64,000 bases of DNA from assembly GCF_029227915.1 (NCBI RefSeq), contig NC_079887.1, positions 17,483,650-17,547,649 on the forward strand, read 5' to 3'. Numbering within the stretch: the first letter of the stretch is position 1; every line of letters begins with the position of its first letter. Made by a program: the position numbers and the translations under genes. Below, piece by piece: positions 11,701 through 23,821 of the stretch. The stretch is from Hydractinia symbiolongicarpus. Taxonomy: Eukaryota > Cnidaria > Hydrozoa > Anthoathecata > Hydractiniidae. Below the pieces are notes generated by a model. The model searched no databases and had not been told where the DNA came from. It saw nothing but the letters and a program-made list of their open reading frames with translations.

Positions 11701-13590
11701 GAGGAACCACGTGATTTTTCTAAGGCCTTTATTGGGCGTAAAAAGGCCATATTACGGCCTTTAGAGGCCTATAACCGTAGTTGACTACGTTTTATAGACA
11801 TGACGCAATGGAATACGATTTGGGACGTCGTAATGCATTGACAGTAGAAGGATTACACCAATAGTAAACAGCACAGGCACGTGGAACCTGTGATTTACGT
11901 GTAAGGCCTTTATTTTGCGCCAAAAGGCAATATTACGGCCTTTAGAGGCCTGTTAGCGTAGTTGACGGTGTTATAAAGTCATGGCGCAATGGAAAACGTC
12001 TTGGGAATTCGTAGTCTTTTAAGAGTGGATGGATTAGTCCAATGGTGAACAGCGCCGGCACGTGGAACCACGTGTGTTACGTGTAAGGCCTTTATTAGGC
12101 ATCAAAAGTCCATATTACAGCGTTTAGATGCCTGTGAGCGTAGTTGACTGCGTTTTAAAGACATGACGCAATGAAAAACGTTTTGGGAAGTCGTAGTCCA
12201 TTGAGAGTGGAAGGATTCGGCCAATGGTAACCTGCGCAGGCACGAGGAACCACGTGATATTTCTTAAGGCCTTTATTAGGCATAAAAAGGCCATTTTACG
12301 GCCTTTAGAAGCCTGAACACGTAGTTGACGGTGATATAAGGCTATCGCTCAATGGGAAACGCCTTGCGACATCGTAGTCCATTAAGAGCAGAAGGATAAG
12401 AACAATGGTAACCTGCGCAGGCACGTGGAACCACGTGATTTAAGTGTAAGGCCTTTATTTGGCGTCAAAAGGCCATATTACGGTCTTTAGAGGTCAGTTA
12501 GCGTAGTTGACGGTGTTATAAAGCCATGGCGCAATGGAAAACGACTTGGGAAGTCGTAGTCCATTGACAGTAGAAGGATAAGACCAATGGTAAACAGCAC
12601 AGGCACGTGGAACCAGTGATTTACGTGCAAGGCCTTTATTTGGCGCCAAAAGTCCATATTACGGCCTTTAGAGGCCTGTTAGCGTAGTTGACGGTGTTAT
12701 AAAGCCATTGCGCAATGAAAAACGACTTGGGAAGTCGTAGTCTATTAAGAGTGGAAGGTTTAGAACAATGGTAACCTGCGTAGGCTTGTGAAACCACGTG
12801 TTTTAAGTGTAAGGCCCTTACTAGGTGTCAAAAAGCCATATTACGGCCTTTAGAGGCCTGTTAGCGTAGCTGACGGTGTTATAAAACCATGACGCAATAG
12901 AAAACGTCTTGGGAAGTCGTAGTCCTTTAAGAGTGGAAGGTATAGACCAATGGTAAACAGCGCAGGCACGTTGAACCACGTGTGTTACGTGTAAGGCCTT
13001 TATTAGGCATCAAAAGTCCATATTACAGCGTTTAGAGCCCTGTGACCGTAGTTGACTGCGTTTTAAAGACATGACGCAATGGAAAACGATTTGGGAAGTC
13101 GTAGTCCATTGAGAGTGGAAGGATTAGGCCAATGGTAACCTGCGCAGGCACGAGGAACCACGTGATTTTTCTAAGGCCTTTATTGGGCGTAAAAAGGCCA
13201 TATTACGGCCTTTAGAGGCCTATAACCGTAGTTGACTACGTTTTATAGACATGACGCAATGGAATACGATTTGGGACGTCGTAATCCATTGAGAGTGGAA
13301 GAATTAGACCAATGGTAGCCTGCGCAGGCACGTGGAACCACGTGATTTACGTGTAAGACCTTTATTAGGCATCAAAAGCCATATTACAGCGTTTAGAGGC
13401 CTGTGCGCGTAGTTGACTGTGTTTTAAAGACATGGCGTAATGGAAAATGACTTGGTACGTCGTAGTCTTTTGAGAGTAGAAGGATTAGACCAATGGTAAC
13501 CTGCGCAGGCACGTGGAACCACGTGATTTACGTACAAGGCTTTTATTAGGCATCAAAAGTCCATATTACAGCGTTTAGAGCCCTGTGACC
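10871..13590 (+). repeat. 15-mer HOR (2,720 bp), copy 1
   Basis: Positions here match positions +2,720 almost base for base, for example CCACGTGATATTTC at 10,981 and 13,701, and TGGGAAGTCGTAGTCC at 11,641 and 14,361. The match begins just after GCCTGTGAGC (10,861), which corresponds to CCCTGTGACC at 13,581. The unit contains two copies of the zone 1 module 1,269 bp apart, so it is itself an internal duplication joined at ~11,834 (TAATGCATTGACAG). A visible difference from copy 2 is CCTTGCGAC near 12,364 against CCTTGGGAC. Confidence 0.92.
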
Positions 13591-16340
13591 GTAGTTGACT
13601 GCGTTTTAAAGACATGACGCAATGAAAAACGTTTTGGGAAGTCGTAGTCCATTGAGAGTGGAAGGATTCGGCCAATGGTAACCTGCGCAGGCACGAGGAA
13701 CCACGTGATATTTCTTAAGGCCTTTATTAGGCATAAAAAGGCCATTTTACGGCCTTTAGAAGCCTGAACACGTAGTTGACGGTGATATAAGGCTATCGCT
13801 CAATGGGAAACGCCTTGGGACATCGTAGTCCATTAAGAGCAGAAGGATAAGAACAATGGTAACCTGCGCAGGCACGTGGAACCACGTGATTTAAGTGTAA
13901 GGCCTTTATTTGGCGTCAAAAGGCCATATTACGGTCTTTAGAGGTCAGTTAGCGTAGTTGACGGTGTTATAAAGCCATGGCGCAATGGAAAACGACTTGG
14001 GAAGTCGTAGTCCATTGACAGTAGAAGGATAAGACCAATGGTAAACAGCACAGGCACGTGGAACCAGTGATTTACGTGCAAGGCCTTTATTTGGCGCCAA
14101 AAGTCCATATTACGGCCTTTAGAGGCCTGTTAGCGTAGTTGACGGTGTTATAAAGCCATTGCGCAATGAAAAACGACTTGGGAAGTCGTAGTCTATTAAG
14201 AGTGGAAGGTTTAGAACAATGGTAACCTGCGTAGGCTTGTGAAACCACGTGTTTTAAGTGTAAGGCCCTTACTAGGTGTCAAAAAGCCATATTACGGCCT
14301 TTAGAGGCCTGTTAGCGTAGCTGACGGTGTTATAAAGCCATGACGCAATAGAAAACGTCTTGGGAAGTCGTAGTCCTTTAAGAGTGGAAGGTATAGACCA
14401 ATGGTAAACAGCGCAGGCACGAGGAACCACGTGATTTTTCTAAGGCCTTTATTGGGCGTAAAAAGGCCATATTACGGCCTTTAGAGGCCTATAACCGTAG
14501 TTGACTACGTTTTATAGACATGACGCAATGGAATACGATTTGGGACGTCGTAATGCATTGACAGTAGAAGGATTACACCAATAGTAAACAGCACAGGCAC
14601 GTGGAACCTGTGATTTACGTGTAAGGCCTTTATTTTGCGCCAAAAGGCAATATTACGGCCTTTAGAGGCCTGTTAGCGTAGTTGACGGTGTTATAAAGTC
14701 ATGGCGCAATGGAAAACGTCTTGGGAATTCGTAGTCTTTTAAGAGTGGATGGATTAGTCCAATGGTGAACAGCGCCGGCACGTGGAACCACGTGTGTTAC
14801 GTGTAAGGCCTTTATTAGGCATCAAAAGTCCATATTACAGCGTTTAGATGCCTGTGAGCGTAGTTGACTGCGTTTTAAAGACATGACGCAATGAAAAACG
14901 TTTTGGGAAGTCGTAGTCCATTGAGAGTGGAAGGATTCGGCCAATGGTAACCTGCGCAGGCACGAGGAACCACGTGATATTTCTTAAGGCCTTTATTAGG
15001 CATAAAAAGGCCATTTTACGGCCTTTAGAAGCCTGAACACGTAGTTGACGGTGATATAAGGCTATCGCTCAATGGGAAACGCCTTGGGACATCGTAGTCC
15101 ATTAAGAGCAGAAGGATAAGAACAATGGTAACCTGCGCAGGCACGTGGAACCACGTGATTTAAGTGTAAGGCCTTTATTTGGCGTCAAAAGGCCATATTA
15201 CGGTCTTTAGAGGTCAGTTAGCGTAGTTGACGGTGTTATAAAGCCATGGCGCAATGGAAAACGACTTGGGAAGTCGTAGTCCATTGACAGTAGAAGGATA
15301 AGACCAATGGTAAACAGCACAGGCACGTGGAACCAGTGATTTACGTGCAAGGCCTTTATTTGGCGCCAAAAGTCCATATTACGGCCTTTAGAGGCCTGTT
15401 AGCGTAGTTGACGGTGTTATAAAGCCATTGCGCAATGAAAAACGACTTGGGAAGTCGTAGTCTATTAAGAGTGGAAGGTTTAGAACAATGGTAACCTGCG
15501 TAGGCTTGTGAAACCACGTGTTTTAAGTGTAAGGCCCTTACTAGGTGTCAAAAAGCCATATTACGGCCTTTAGAGGCCTGTTAGCGTAGCTGACGGTGTT
15601 ATAAAACCATGACGCAATAGAAAACGTCTTGGGAAGTCGTAGTCCTTTAAGAGTGGAAGGTATAGACCAATGGTAAACAGCGCAGGCACGTTGAACCACG
15701 TGTGTTACGTGTAAGGCCTTTATTAGGCATCAAAAGTCCATATTACAGCGTTTAGAGCCCTGTGACCGTAGTTGACTGCGTTTTAAAGACATGACGCAAT
15801 GGAAAACGATTTGGGAAGTCGTAGTCCATTGAGAGTGGAAGGATTAGGCCAATGGTAACCTGCGCAGGCACGAGGAACCACGTGATTTTTCTAAGGCCTT
15901 TATTGGGCGTAAAAAGGCCATATTACGGCCTTTAGAGGCCTATAACCGTAGTTGACTACGTTTTATAGACATGACGCAATGGAATACGATTTGGGACGTC
16001 GTAATCCATTGAGAGTGGAAGAATTAGACCAATGGTAGCCTGCGCAGGCACGTGGAACCACGTGATTTACGTGTAAGACCTTTATTAGGCATCAAAAGCC
16101 ATATTACAGCGTTTAGAGGCCTGTGCGCGTAGTTGACTGTGTTTTAAAGACATGGCGTAATGGAAAATGACTTGGTACGTCGTAGTCTTTTGAGAGTAGA
16201 AGGATTAGACCAATGGTAACCTGCGCAGGCACGTGGAACCACGTGATTTACGTACAAGGCTTTTATTAGGCATCAAAAGTCCATATTACAGCGTTTAGAG
16301 CCCTGTGACCGTAGTTGACTGCGTTTTAAAGACATGACGC
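13591..16340 (+). repeat. 15-mer HOR (2,720 bp), copy 2
   Basis: This is the second tandem copy of the 2,720-bp unit. Shared private changes include the one-base deletion CATCAAAAGCC (~13,371 and ~16,091) and ATAAAACCATGACG (~12,882 and ~15,602). Similarity stops at ~16,340, where AATGGAAAACGATTTGGG replaces the AATGAAAAACGTTTTGGG that would start a third copy. Confidence 0.92.
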
Positions 16341-16344
16341 AATG

Positions 16345-17060
16345 GAAAACGATTTGGGAAGTCGTAGTCCATTGAGAGTGGAAGGATTTGGCCAATGGTA
16401 ACCTGCGCAGGCACGAGGAACCACGTGATTTTTATTAAGGCCTTTATTGGGCGTAAAAAGGCCATATTACGGCCTTTAGAGGCCTAAAGCCGTAGTTGAC
16501 TGCGTTTTATAGACATGACGCAATGGAATACGATTTGGGACGTCGTAATGCATTGAGAGTGGAAGAATTAGACCAATGGTAGCCTGCGCAGGCACGTGGA
16601 ACCACGTGATTTACGTGTAAGACCTTTATTAGGCATCAAAAGGCCATATTACAGCGTTTAGAGGCCTGTGCGCGTAGTTGACTGTGTTTTAAAGACATGG
16701 CGTAATGGAAAATGACTTGGTACGTCGTAGTCTATTGAGAGTAGAAGGATTAGACCAATGGTAACCTGCGCAGGCACGTGGAACCACGTGATTTACGTAC
16801 AAGGCTTTTATTAAGCATCAAAAGGCCATATTACAGCGCTTAGAGGCCTGTGCGCGTAGTTGACTGTGTTTTAATGACATGACGCAATGGAGAACGACTT
16901 GGGACGTCATAGTCTATTGAGAGTTGAAGGACTAGACCAATGGTAGCCTGCGCAGGCACGTGGAACCACGTGATTTACGTGTACGGCATTTATTAGGCAT
17001 CAAAAGGCCGTATTACAGTCTTTACAGGCCTGTACACGTAGTTGACATTGTTATAAAGCC
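16345..17060 (+). repeat. Segment related to 7,470-8,180
   Basis: After the 15-mer HOR the array continues with a run matching ~7.47-8.18 kb at an offset of about 8,875 bp. The shared rare string GTGTACGGCATTTATTAGG occurs at 8,106 and 16,981, and GCGCTTAGAGGCC also matches. The two runs differ by scattered substitutions and are less similar than the tandem HOR copies, so this is an older relationship. Confidence 0.75.
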
Positions 17061-18308
17061 ATGGCGCAATGGAAAACAACTTGGGAAGTCGTAGTCCATT
17101 GAGCGTGGAAGGATTCGGCCAATGGTAACGTGCGCAGGGACGAGGAACCACGTGATATTTCTTAAGGCCTTTATTAGGCATAAAAAGGCCATTTTACGGC
17201 CTTTAGAAGCCTGAACGCGTAGTTGACGGGGTTATAAGGCTATCGCTCAATGGGAAACGCCTTGGGACATCGTAGTCCATTAAGAGCGGAAGGATTAGAA
17301 CAATGGTAACCTGCGCAGGCACGTGGAACCACGTGATTTAAGTGTAAGGCCTTTATTTGGCGTCAAAAGGCCATATTACGGCCTTTAGAGGCCTGTTAGC
17401 GTAGTTGACGGTGTTATAAAGCCATAGCGCAATGGAAAACGACTTGGGAAGTCGTAGTCCATTGAGAGTGGAAGGATTAGGCCAATGGTAACCTGCGCAG
17501 GCACGAGGACCCACGTGGTATTTTTTAAGGCCTTTATTAGGCGTAAAAAAGCCATTTTACGACCTTTAGAAGCCTGAATGCGTAGTTGACGTTGTTATAA
17601 GGCTATCGCTCAGTGGGACACGCCTTGGGACATCGTATTTCATTAAGAGCAGAAGGATTAGAACAATAGTAACCCTCGCAGGCACGTGGAACCACGTGAT
17701 TTAAGTGTAAGGCTTTTACTAGGCATCAAAACACCATATTACAGTCTTTAGAGGCCTGTACACGTAGTTGACGTTGTTATAAAGCCATAGCGCAATGGAA
17801 AACGACTTCGGACGTCGTAGTCTATTAAGAGTGGAAGGTTTAGAACAATGGTAACCTGCATAGGCTTGTGAAACCACGTGTTTTAAGTGTAAAGCCCTTA
17901 GTAGGTGTCAAAAAGCCATATTATGGCCTTTAAAGACCTATAAGCGTAGTTGACGGTGTAATAAAGCCATGGCGCAATGGAAAACGTCTTGGGAAGTCGT
18001 AGTCCATTGACAGTGGAAGGATTACACCAATGGTAAAAGCGCAGGCACGTGGAACCAGGTGTTTTACGTGTATGGCCTTTATTAGGCATCAAAAGGCCAT
18101 ATTACAGCGTTTAGAGGCCTGTGACCGTAGTTGACTGCGTTTTAAAGACATGACGCAATGAAATACGATTTGGGACGTGGTAATCCATTGAAAGTGGAAG
18201 AATTAGACCAATGGTAGCCTGCGCAGGCACGTGGAACCACGTGATTTACGTGTAAGGCATTTATTAGGCATCAAAAGGCCATATTACAGTCTTTACAGGC
18301 CTGTACAC

Positions 18309-18469
18309 GTAGTTGACGTTGTTATTAAGCCATGGCGCAATGGAAAACAACTTGGGAAGTCGTAGTCCATTGAGAGTGGAAGGATTAGACCCATGGTAAA
18401 CAACAACCCATGGTAAGTCCTTTAATAGGCATCAAAAGGCCATATTACAGTGTTTAGAGGCCTATGACC
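18309..18469 (+). repeat. Short 161-bp monomer with scrambled centre
   Basis: The landmark at 18,309 is followed by a degenerate one (GAAATTGAC) at 18,470, giving 161 bp. Around 18,390-18,420 the string ACCCATGGTAA occurs twice. The second occurrence jumps directly to GTCCTTTAATAGGC, removing the CCTGCGCAGG palindrome and both CACGTG sites. This combines a small backward jump with a larger forward one. Confidence 0.85.
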
Positions 18470-19199
18470 GAAATTGACTGCATTTTAAAGACATGACGCA
18501 ATGGAAAACAATTTGGGACGTCGTAATCCATTAAGAGTGGAAGAATTAGACCAATGGTAGCCTGCGCAGGCACGTGGAACCACGTGATTAACGTGTAAGG
18601 CTGATATTAGGCATCAAAAGGCCATATTACAGTCTTTACAAGCCTGTGCGCGTAGTTGACGGTGTCATAAGGCTATCGCGCAATGGGAAACGCCTTGGAA
18701 CGTCGTAGTTCATTGAGAGCGGAAGGATTAGACCAATGGTAACCCTTGCAGGCACGTGGAACTACGTGATTTAAGTGTAAGGCTTTTACCAGGCATCGAA
18801 ACACCATATTACAGTCTTTAGAGGCCTGTACACGTAGTTGACGTTGTTATAAAGCCATAGCGCAATGGAAAACGACTTGGGATGTCGTAGTCTATTAAGA
18901 GTGGAAGGTTTAGAACATTGGTAACCTGCGTAGGCTTGTGAAACTACGTGTTTTAAATGTAAGGCCCTTACTAGGTGTCAAAAAGCCATATTACGGCCTT
19001 TAGAGGCCTATAAGCGTAGTTGACGGTGTAATAAAGCCATGGCGCAATGGAAAACGACTTGAGAAGTCGTAGTCCATTGAGAGTGGAAGGATTAGAACAA
19101 TGGTGGCCGGCGCAGGCACGTGGAACCACGTGATTTACGTGTAAGCCTTTTATTAGGCATCAAAAGGCCGTATTACAGTCTTTACAAGCCTGTGCGCGT

Positions 19200-19893
19200 A
19201 GTTGACTGTGTTTTAATGACATGACACAATGGGAAAGGACTTGGGACGTCGTAGTCTATTAAGAGTGGAAGGATTAGAATAATGGTAACCTGCGCAGGCA
19301 CGTAGAACCACATGATTTACGTACAAGGCTTTTATTAAGCATCAAAAGGCCATTTTACAGTCTTTACAGGCCTGTGCGCGTAGTTCACTGTGTTTTAATG
19401 ACATGACGCAATGGAAAACGATTTGGGAAGTTGTAGTTGATTGAGAGTGGAAGGATTAGAACAATGGTAACCTGCGCAGGCGCGTGGAACCACGTGATTT
19501 AAGTGTGAAGCTTTTACTAGGCATCAAAACACCATACTACAGTCTTTAGGGGCCTTTACACGTATTTGACGGTGTTATAAGGCTATCGCGCAATGGGAAA
19601 GGACTTGGGACGTCGTAGTCTATTAAGAGTGGTAGGATTAGAACAATGGTAACCTGCGCAGGCACGTAGAACCACATGATTTACGTACAAGGCTTTTATT
19701 AAGCATCAAAAGGCCATTTTACAGTCTTTACAGGCCTGTGCGCGTAGTTGACTGTGTTTTAATGACATGACGCAATGGGAAAGGACTTGGGACGTCGTAG
19801 TCTATTAAGAGTGGAAGGATTAGAACAATGGTAACCTGCGCAGGCACGTAGAACCACATGATTTACGTACAAGGCTTTTATTAAGCATCAAAA
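19200..19893 (+). repeat. Three copies of a monomer with both CACGTG sites changed
   Basis: The variant ACGTAGAACCACATG occurs at ~19,301, ~19,665 and ~19,845, each followed by GATTTACGTACAAGGC. It replaces the usual double CACGTG dyad. Copies 2 and 3 are adjacent and share GGGAAAGGACTTGGG, so this is a recent local monomer amplification. The third copy is cut by the joint at ~19,894. Confidence 0.8.
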
Positions 19894-19966
19894 GAACAAC
19901 GTGAATTTCTTAACGCCTTTATTAGGCATAAAAAGGCCATACTTCGGCCTTTAGTGCTCTGTACAC
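19744..19966 (+). repeat. Extended 223-bp monomer with out-of-phase joint
   Basis: Landmarks at 19,744 and 19,967 are 223 bp apart, 41 bp more than normal. At ~19,894 CATCAAAAG is followed by AACAACGTGAATTTC, moving back about 41 bp in monomer order. Sequence right of the joint matches ~3,549-3,800, including the rare AACAACGTGAATTTCTTAAC. Only one base (G) is shared at the joint. Confidence 0.88.
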
Positions 19967-22900
19967 GTAGTTGACTTTGTTATAAAGCCATGGCGCAATG
20001 AAAAACGACTTAGGAAGTCGTAGTCCATTGAGAGTGGAAGAATTAGACCAATGGTAACCTGCGCAGTCACGTGGAACCACGTGATTTAAGTGTAAGGCCC
20101 TTACTAGGCGTCAAAAGGCAATATTACAACCTTTCGAGACCTATAAGCGTAGTTGACGATGTTAGAAAGCCATAGCGCAATGGAGAACGACTTGGTACGT
20201 CGTAGTCTATTGATGGTGGAAGGATTAGACCAATGGTAACCAGAGCAGGCACGTGGAACCACGTGCTTTACGTGTAAGGCTTTTATTAGGCATCAAAAGG
20301 CCATATTACAGTCTTTACAGGCCTGTACACGTAGTTGACTGTGTTTTAATGACATGACACAATGGAAAACGATTTGGGAAGTCGTAGTCCATTGAGAGTG
20401 AAAGGATTAGGCCAATGGTAAACTGCGCAGGCACAAGGAAGCGCGTGATTTTTTTTAAGACCTTCATTAGGCGTAAAAAGGCCATAATACGGCCTTTAGA
20501 GGCCTGTGCGCGTAGTTGACTGTGTCTTAATGACATGACGCAATGGAAAACGCCTTGGGACGTCGTAGTCCATTGAGAGCGAAAGGATTAGACCAATGGT
20601 AACCCTCGCAGGCACGTGGAACCACGTGATTTAAGTGTGAAGCTTTTACTAGGCATCAAAACACCATACTACAGTCTTTAGAGGCCTGTACACGTAGTTG
20701 ACGTTGTTATAAAGCCATAGCGCAATGGAAAACGACTTGGAACGTCGTAGTCTATCAAAGGTGGAAGGATTAGAACAATGGTAACCTGCGTAGGCACGTG
20801 AAACCACGTGTTCTAAGTGTAAGGCCCTTACTAGGTGTCAAAAAGCCATACTACGGCCTTTAGAGGCTTATAAGCGTAGTTGACGGTGTAATAAAGCCAT
20901 GGCGCAATGGAAAACGACTTGAAAAGTCGTAGTCCATTGAGAGTGGAAGGATTAGAGCAATGGTGGCCAGTGCAGGCACGTGGAACCACGTGATTTACGT
21001 ATAAGGCTTTTATTAGGCACCAAAAGGCCATATTACAGTCTTTACAAACCTGTGCGCGTAGTTTACTGTGTTTTAATGACATGACGCAATGGAAAACGCC
21101 TTGGGACGTCGTAGTCCATTGAGAGAGGAAGGATTAGACCAATGGTAACACTCGCAGGCACGTGGAACCACGTGATTTAAGTGGAAGGCCCTTACTAGGT
21201 GTCAAAAGGCCATATTACAGCGTTTAGAGGTCTGTGACCGTAGTTGACGGTGTTATAAGACTATCGCGCAGTAGGAATCGCCTTGGGACGTCGTAGTCCA
21301 TTGAGAGCGGAAGGATTAGACCAATGGTAACACTCGCAGGCACGTGGAACTACGTGATTTATGTGTAAGGCCTTTATTTGGCGCCAAGAGGCCATATTAC
21401 GGCCTTTAGAGGCCTGTTAGCGTAGTTGACGGTGTTATAAAGCCATGGCGCAATAGAAAACGTCTTGGGAAGTCGTAGTTCTTTAAGAGTGGAAGGATTA
21501 GACCAATGGTAAACAGCGCAGGCACGTGGAACCTCGTGTGTTACGTGTAAGGCCTTTACTAGGCATCAAAAGTCCATATTACAGCGTTTAGAGTCCTGTG
21601 ACCGTAGTTGACTGCGTTTTAAAGACATGACGCAATGGAAAACGATTTGGGAAGTCGAAGTCCATTGAGAGTGGAAGGATAAGGCCAATGGTAAACAGCG
21701 CAGCCACGTGGAACCTGTGATTTACGTGAAAGGCCTTTATTAGGCATCAAAAGGCCATATTACAGCGTTTAGAGGCCTGTAAGCGTAGTTGACTGTGTTT
21801 TAAAGACATGGCGCAATGGAAAACGACTTGTGAAGTCGTAGTCCATTAAGGGTGAAAGGATTAGTCCAATGGTAAACAGCGCAGGCATGTGGAACCACGT
21901 GATTTAAGTGTGAAGCTTTTACTAGGTATCAAAACACCATACTACAGTCTTTAGAGGCCTGTACACGTAGTTGACGTTGTTATAAAGCAATAGCGCAATG
22001 GAAAACGACTTGGGACGTCGTAGTCTATTAAGAGTGATAGGATTAGAACAATAGTAACCTGCACAGGCACGTGGAACGACGTGATTTAATTGTAAGGCCC
22101 TTACTAGGTGTCAAAAGGCCATATTACGGCCTTTACAGGCCTTTAAGCGTAGTTGACGGTGTTATAAAGCCATGGCGCACTGGAAAACGACTTAGGAAGT
22201 CGTAGTCCATTGAGAGTGGAAGGATTAGACCAATGGGAAACAGCGCAGGCACGTGGAACCTGTGACTTACGTGTAGAGACTATATTATGCATCGAAAGGC
22301 CATATTACAGCCTTTCGAGGCCTATAAGCTTAGTTGACGTTGTTAGAAAGCCATAACGCAATGGAAAAAGACTTGGGACGTTGTAGTCTATTAACAGTGA
22401 TAGGATTAGAACAATAGTAGCCTGCGCAGGCACGTGGAACCACGTGATTTAGGTGTAAGGCTTTTATTAGGCATCAAAAGGCCATATTACAGTCTTTACA
22501 GGCCTGTACACGTAGTTGACTGTGTTTTAATGACATGACGCAATGGAAAACGATTTGGGAAGTCGTAGTCCATTGAGAGTGGAAGGATTAGGCCAATGGT
22601 AACCTGCGCAGGCACAAGGAACCACGTGATATTTCTTAAGGCCTTTATTAGGCGTAAAAGGGCCATTTTACGGCCTTTAGAAGCCTGAACGCGTAGTTGA
22701 CGGTGTTATAAGGCTATCGCTCAATGGGAAACGCCTTGGGACATCGTAGTCTTTTGAGAGCGGAAGGATTAGAGCAATGGTAACCTGCGCAGTCACGTGG
22801 AACCACGTGATTTAAGTCTAAGGCCCTTACTAGGCGTCAAAAGGCCATATTACAGCCTTTCGAGGCCTATAAGCGTAGTTGGCGTTGTTAGAAAGCCATA

Positions 22901-23821
22901 ACGCAATGGAAAACGACTTGGGACATCGTAGTCTATTAAGAGTGATAGGATTAGAACAATAGTAACCTGCACAGGCACGTGGAGCCACGTGATTTAGGTG
23001 TAAGGCTTTTATTAGGTGTCAAAAGGCCATATTACGGCCTTTAGAGGCCTTTAGGCGTAGTTGACGGTGTTATAAAGCCATGGCGCACTGAAAAACGACT
23101 TAGAAAGTCGTAGTCCATTGAGAGTGGAAGGATTAGACCAATGGTAAACAGCGCAGGCACGTGGAACCTGTGACTTACTTGTAGAGACTTTATTATGCAT
23201 TAAAAGGCCATATTACAGCGTTTAGAGGCCTGTGCGCGTAGTTGACTGTGTTTTAATGACATGACGCAATGGAAAACGCATTAGGACGTCGTAGTCCATT
23301 GAGGGCGGATGGATTAGACCAATGGTAACCCTCCCAGGCACGTGGAACCACGTGATTTAAGTGTGAGGCCTTTATTAGGCATCAAAAGGTTATATTACAG
23401 TGTTTAGAGGCCTGAGACCGTAGTTGACTGCGTTTTAAAGACATAAGGCAATGGAAAACGATTGGGGACGTCGTAATCCATTGAGAGTGGAAGAATTAGA
23501 CCAATGGTAGCCTGCGCAGGCACGTGGAACCACGTGATTTAGGTGTAAGGCTTTTATTAGGCATCAAAAGGCCATATTACAGTCTTTACAGGCCTGTACA
23601 CGTAGTTGACTGTGTTTTAATGACATGACGCAATGGAAAACGATTTGGGAAGTCGTAGTCCATTGAGAGTGGAAGGATTAGGCCAATGGTAACCTGCGCA
23701 GGCACGTGGAACCACGTGATTTAAGTGTAAGGCCCTTGCTAGGTGTCAAAAGGCCATATCACAGCGTTTAGAGGCCTATGACCGTAGTTGACGGTGCTAT
23801 AAGGCTATCGCGCAATAGGAA

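Larger units (their letters stand above)
1..17400 (+). repeat. Zone 1: variant group built from a repeated multi-monomer module
   Basis: This zone is dominated by a recurring module about 6-7 monomers long. Its diagnostic strings are GTCTTGGGAATTCG, AAAAACGTTTTGGG, ATCGCTCAATGGGAA and GCGTAGGCTTGTGAAACC, in that order. Module copies start at 1 (truncated by the window edge), 6,354, 10,696, 11,965 and 14,685, with a partial copy from ~13,590. Between copies lie more diverged monomers such as 1.7-6.3 kb. The right limit is approximate: module strings fade by ~17.4 kb, where zone 2 variants take over. Confidence 0.85.

Noticed and set aside
10871-16340. HOR copies as an assembly duplication artefact
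   Set aside because: It cannot be excluded from sequence alone. However, copies carry private differences (for example near 12,364) and boundaries that differ at each end, which fits real tandem duplication better than a repeated contig error.
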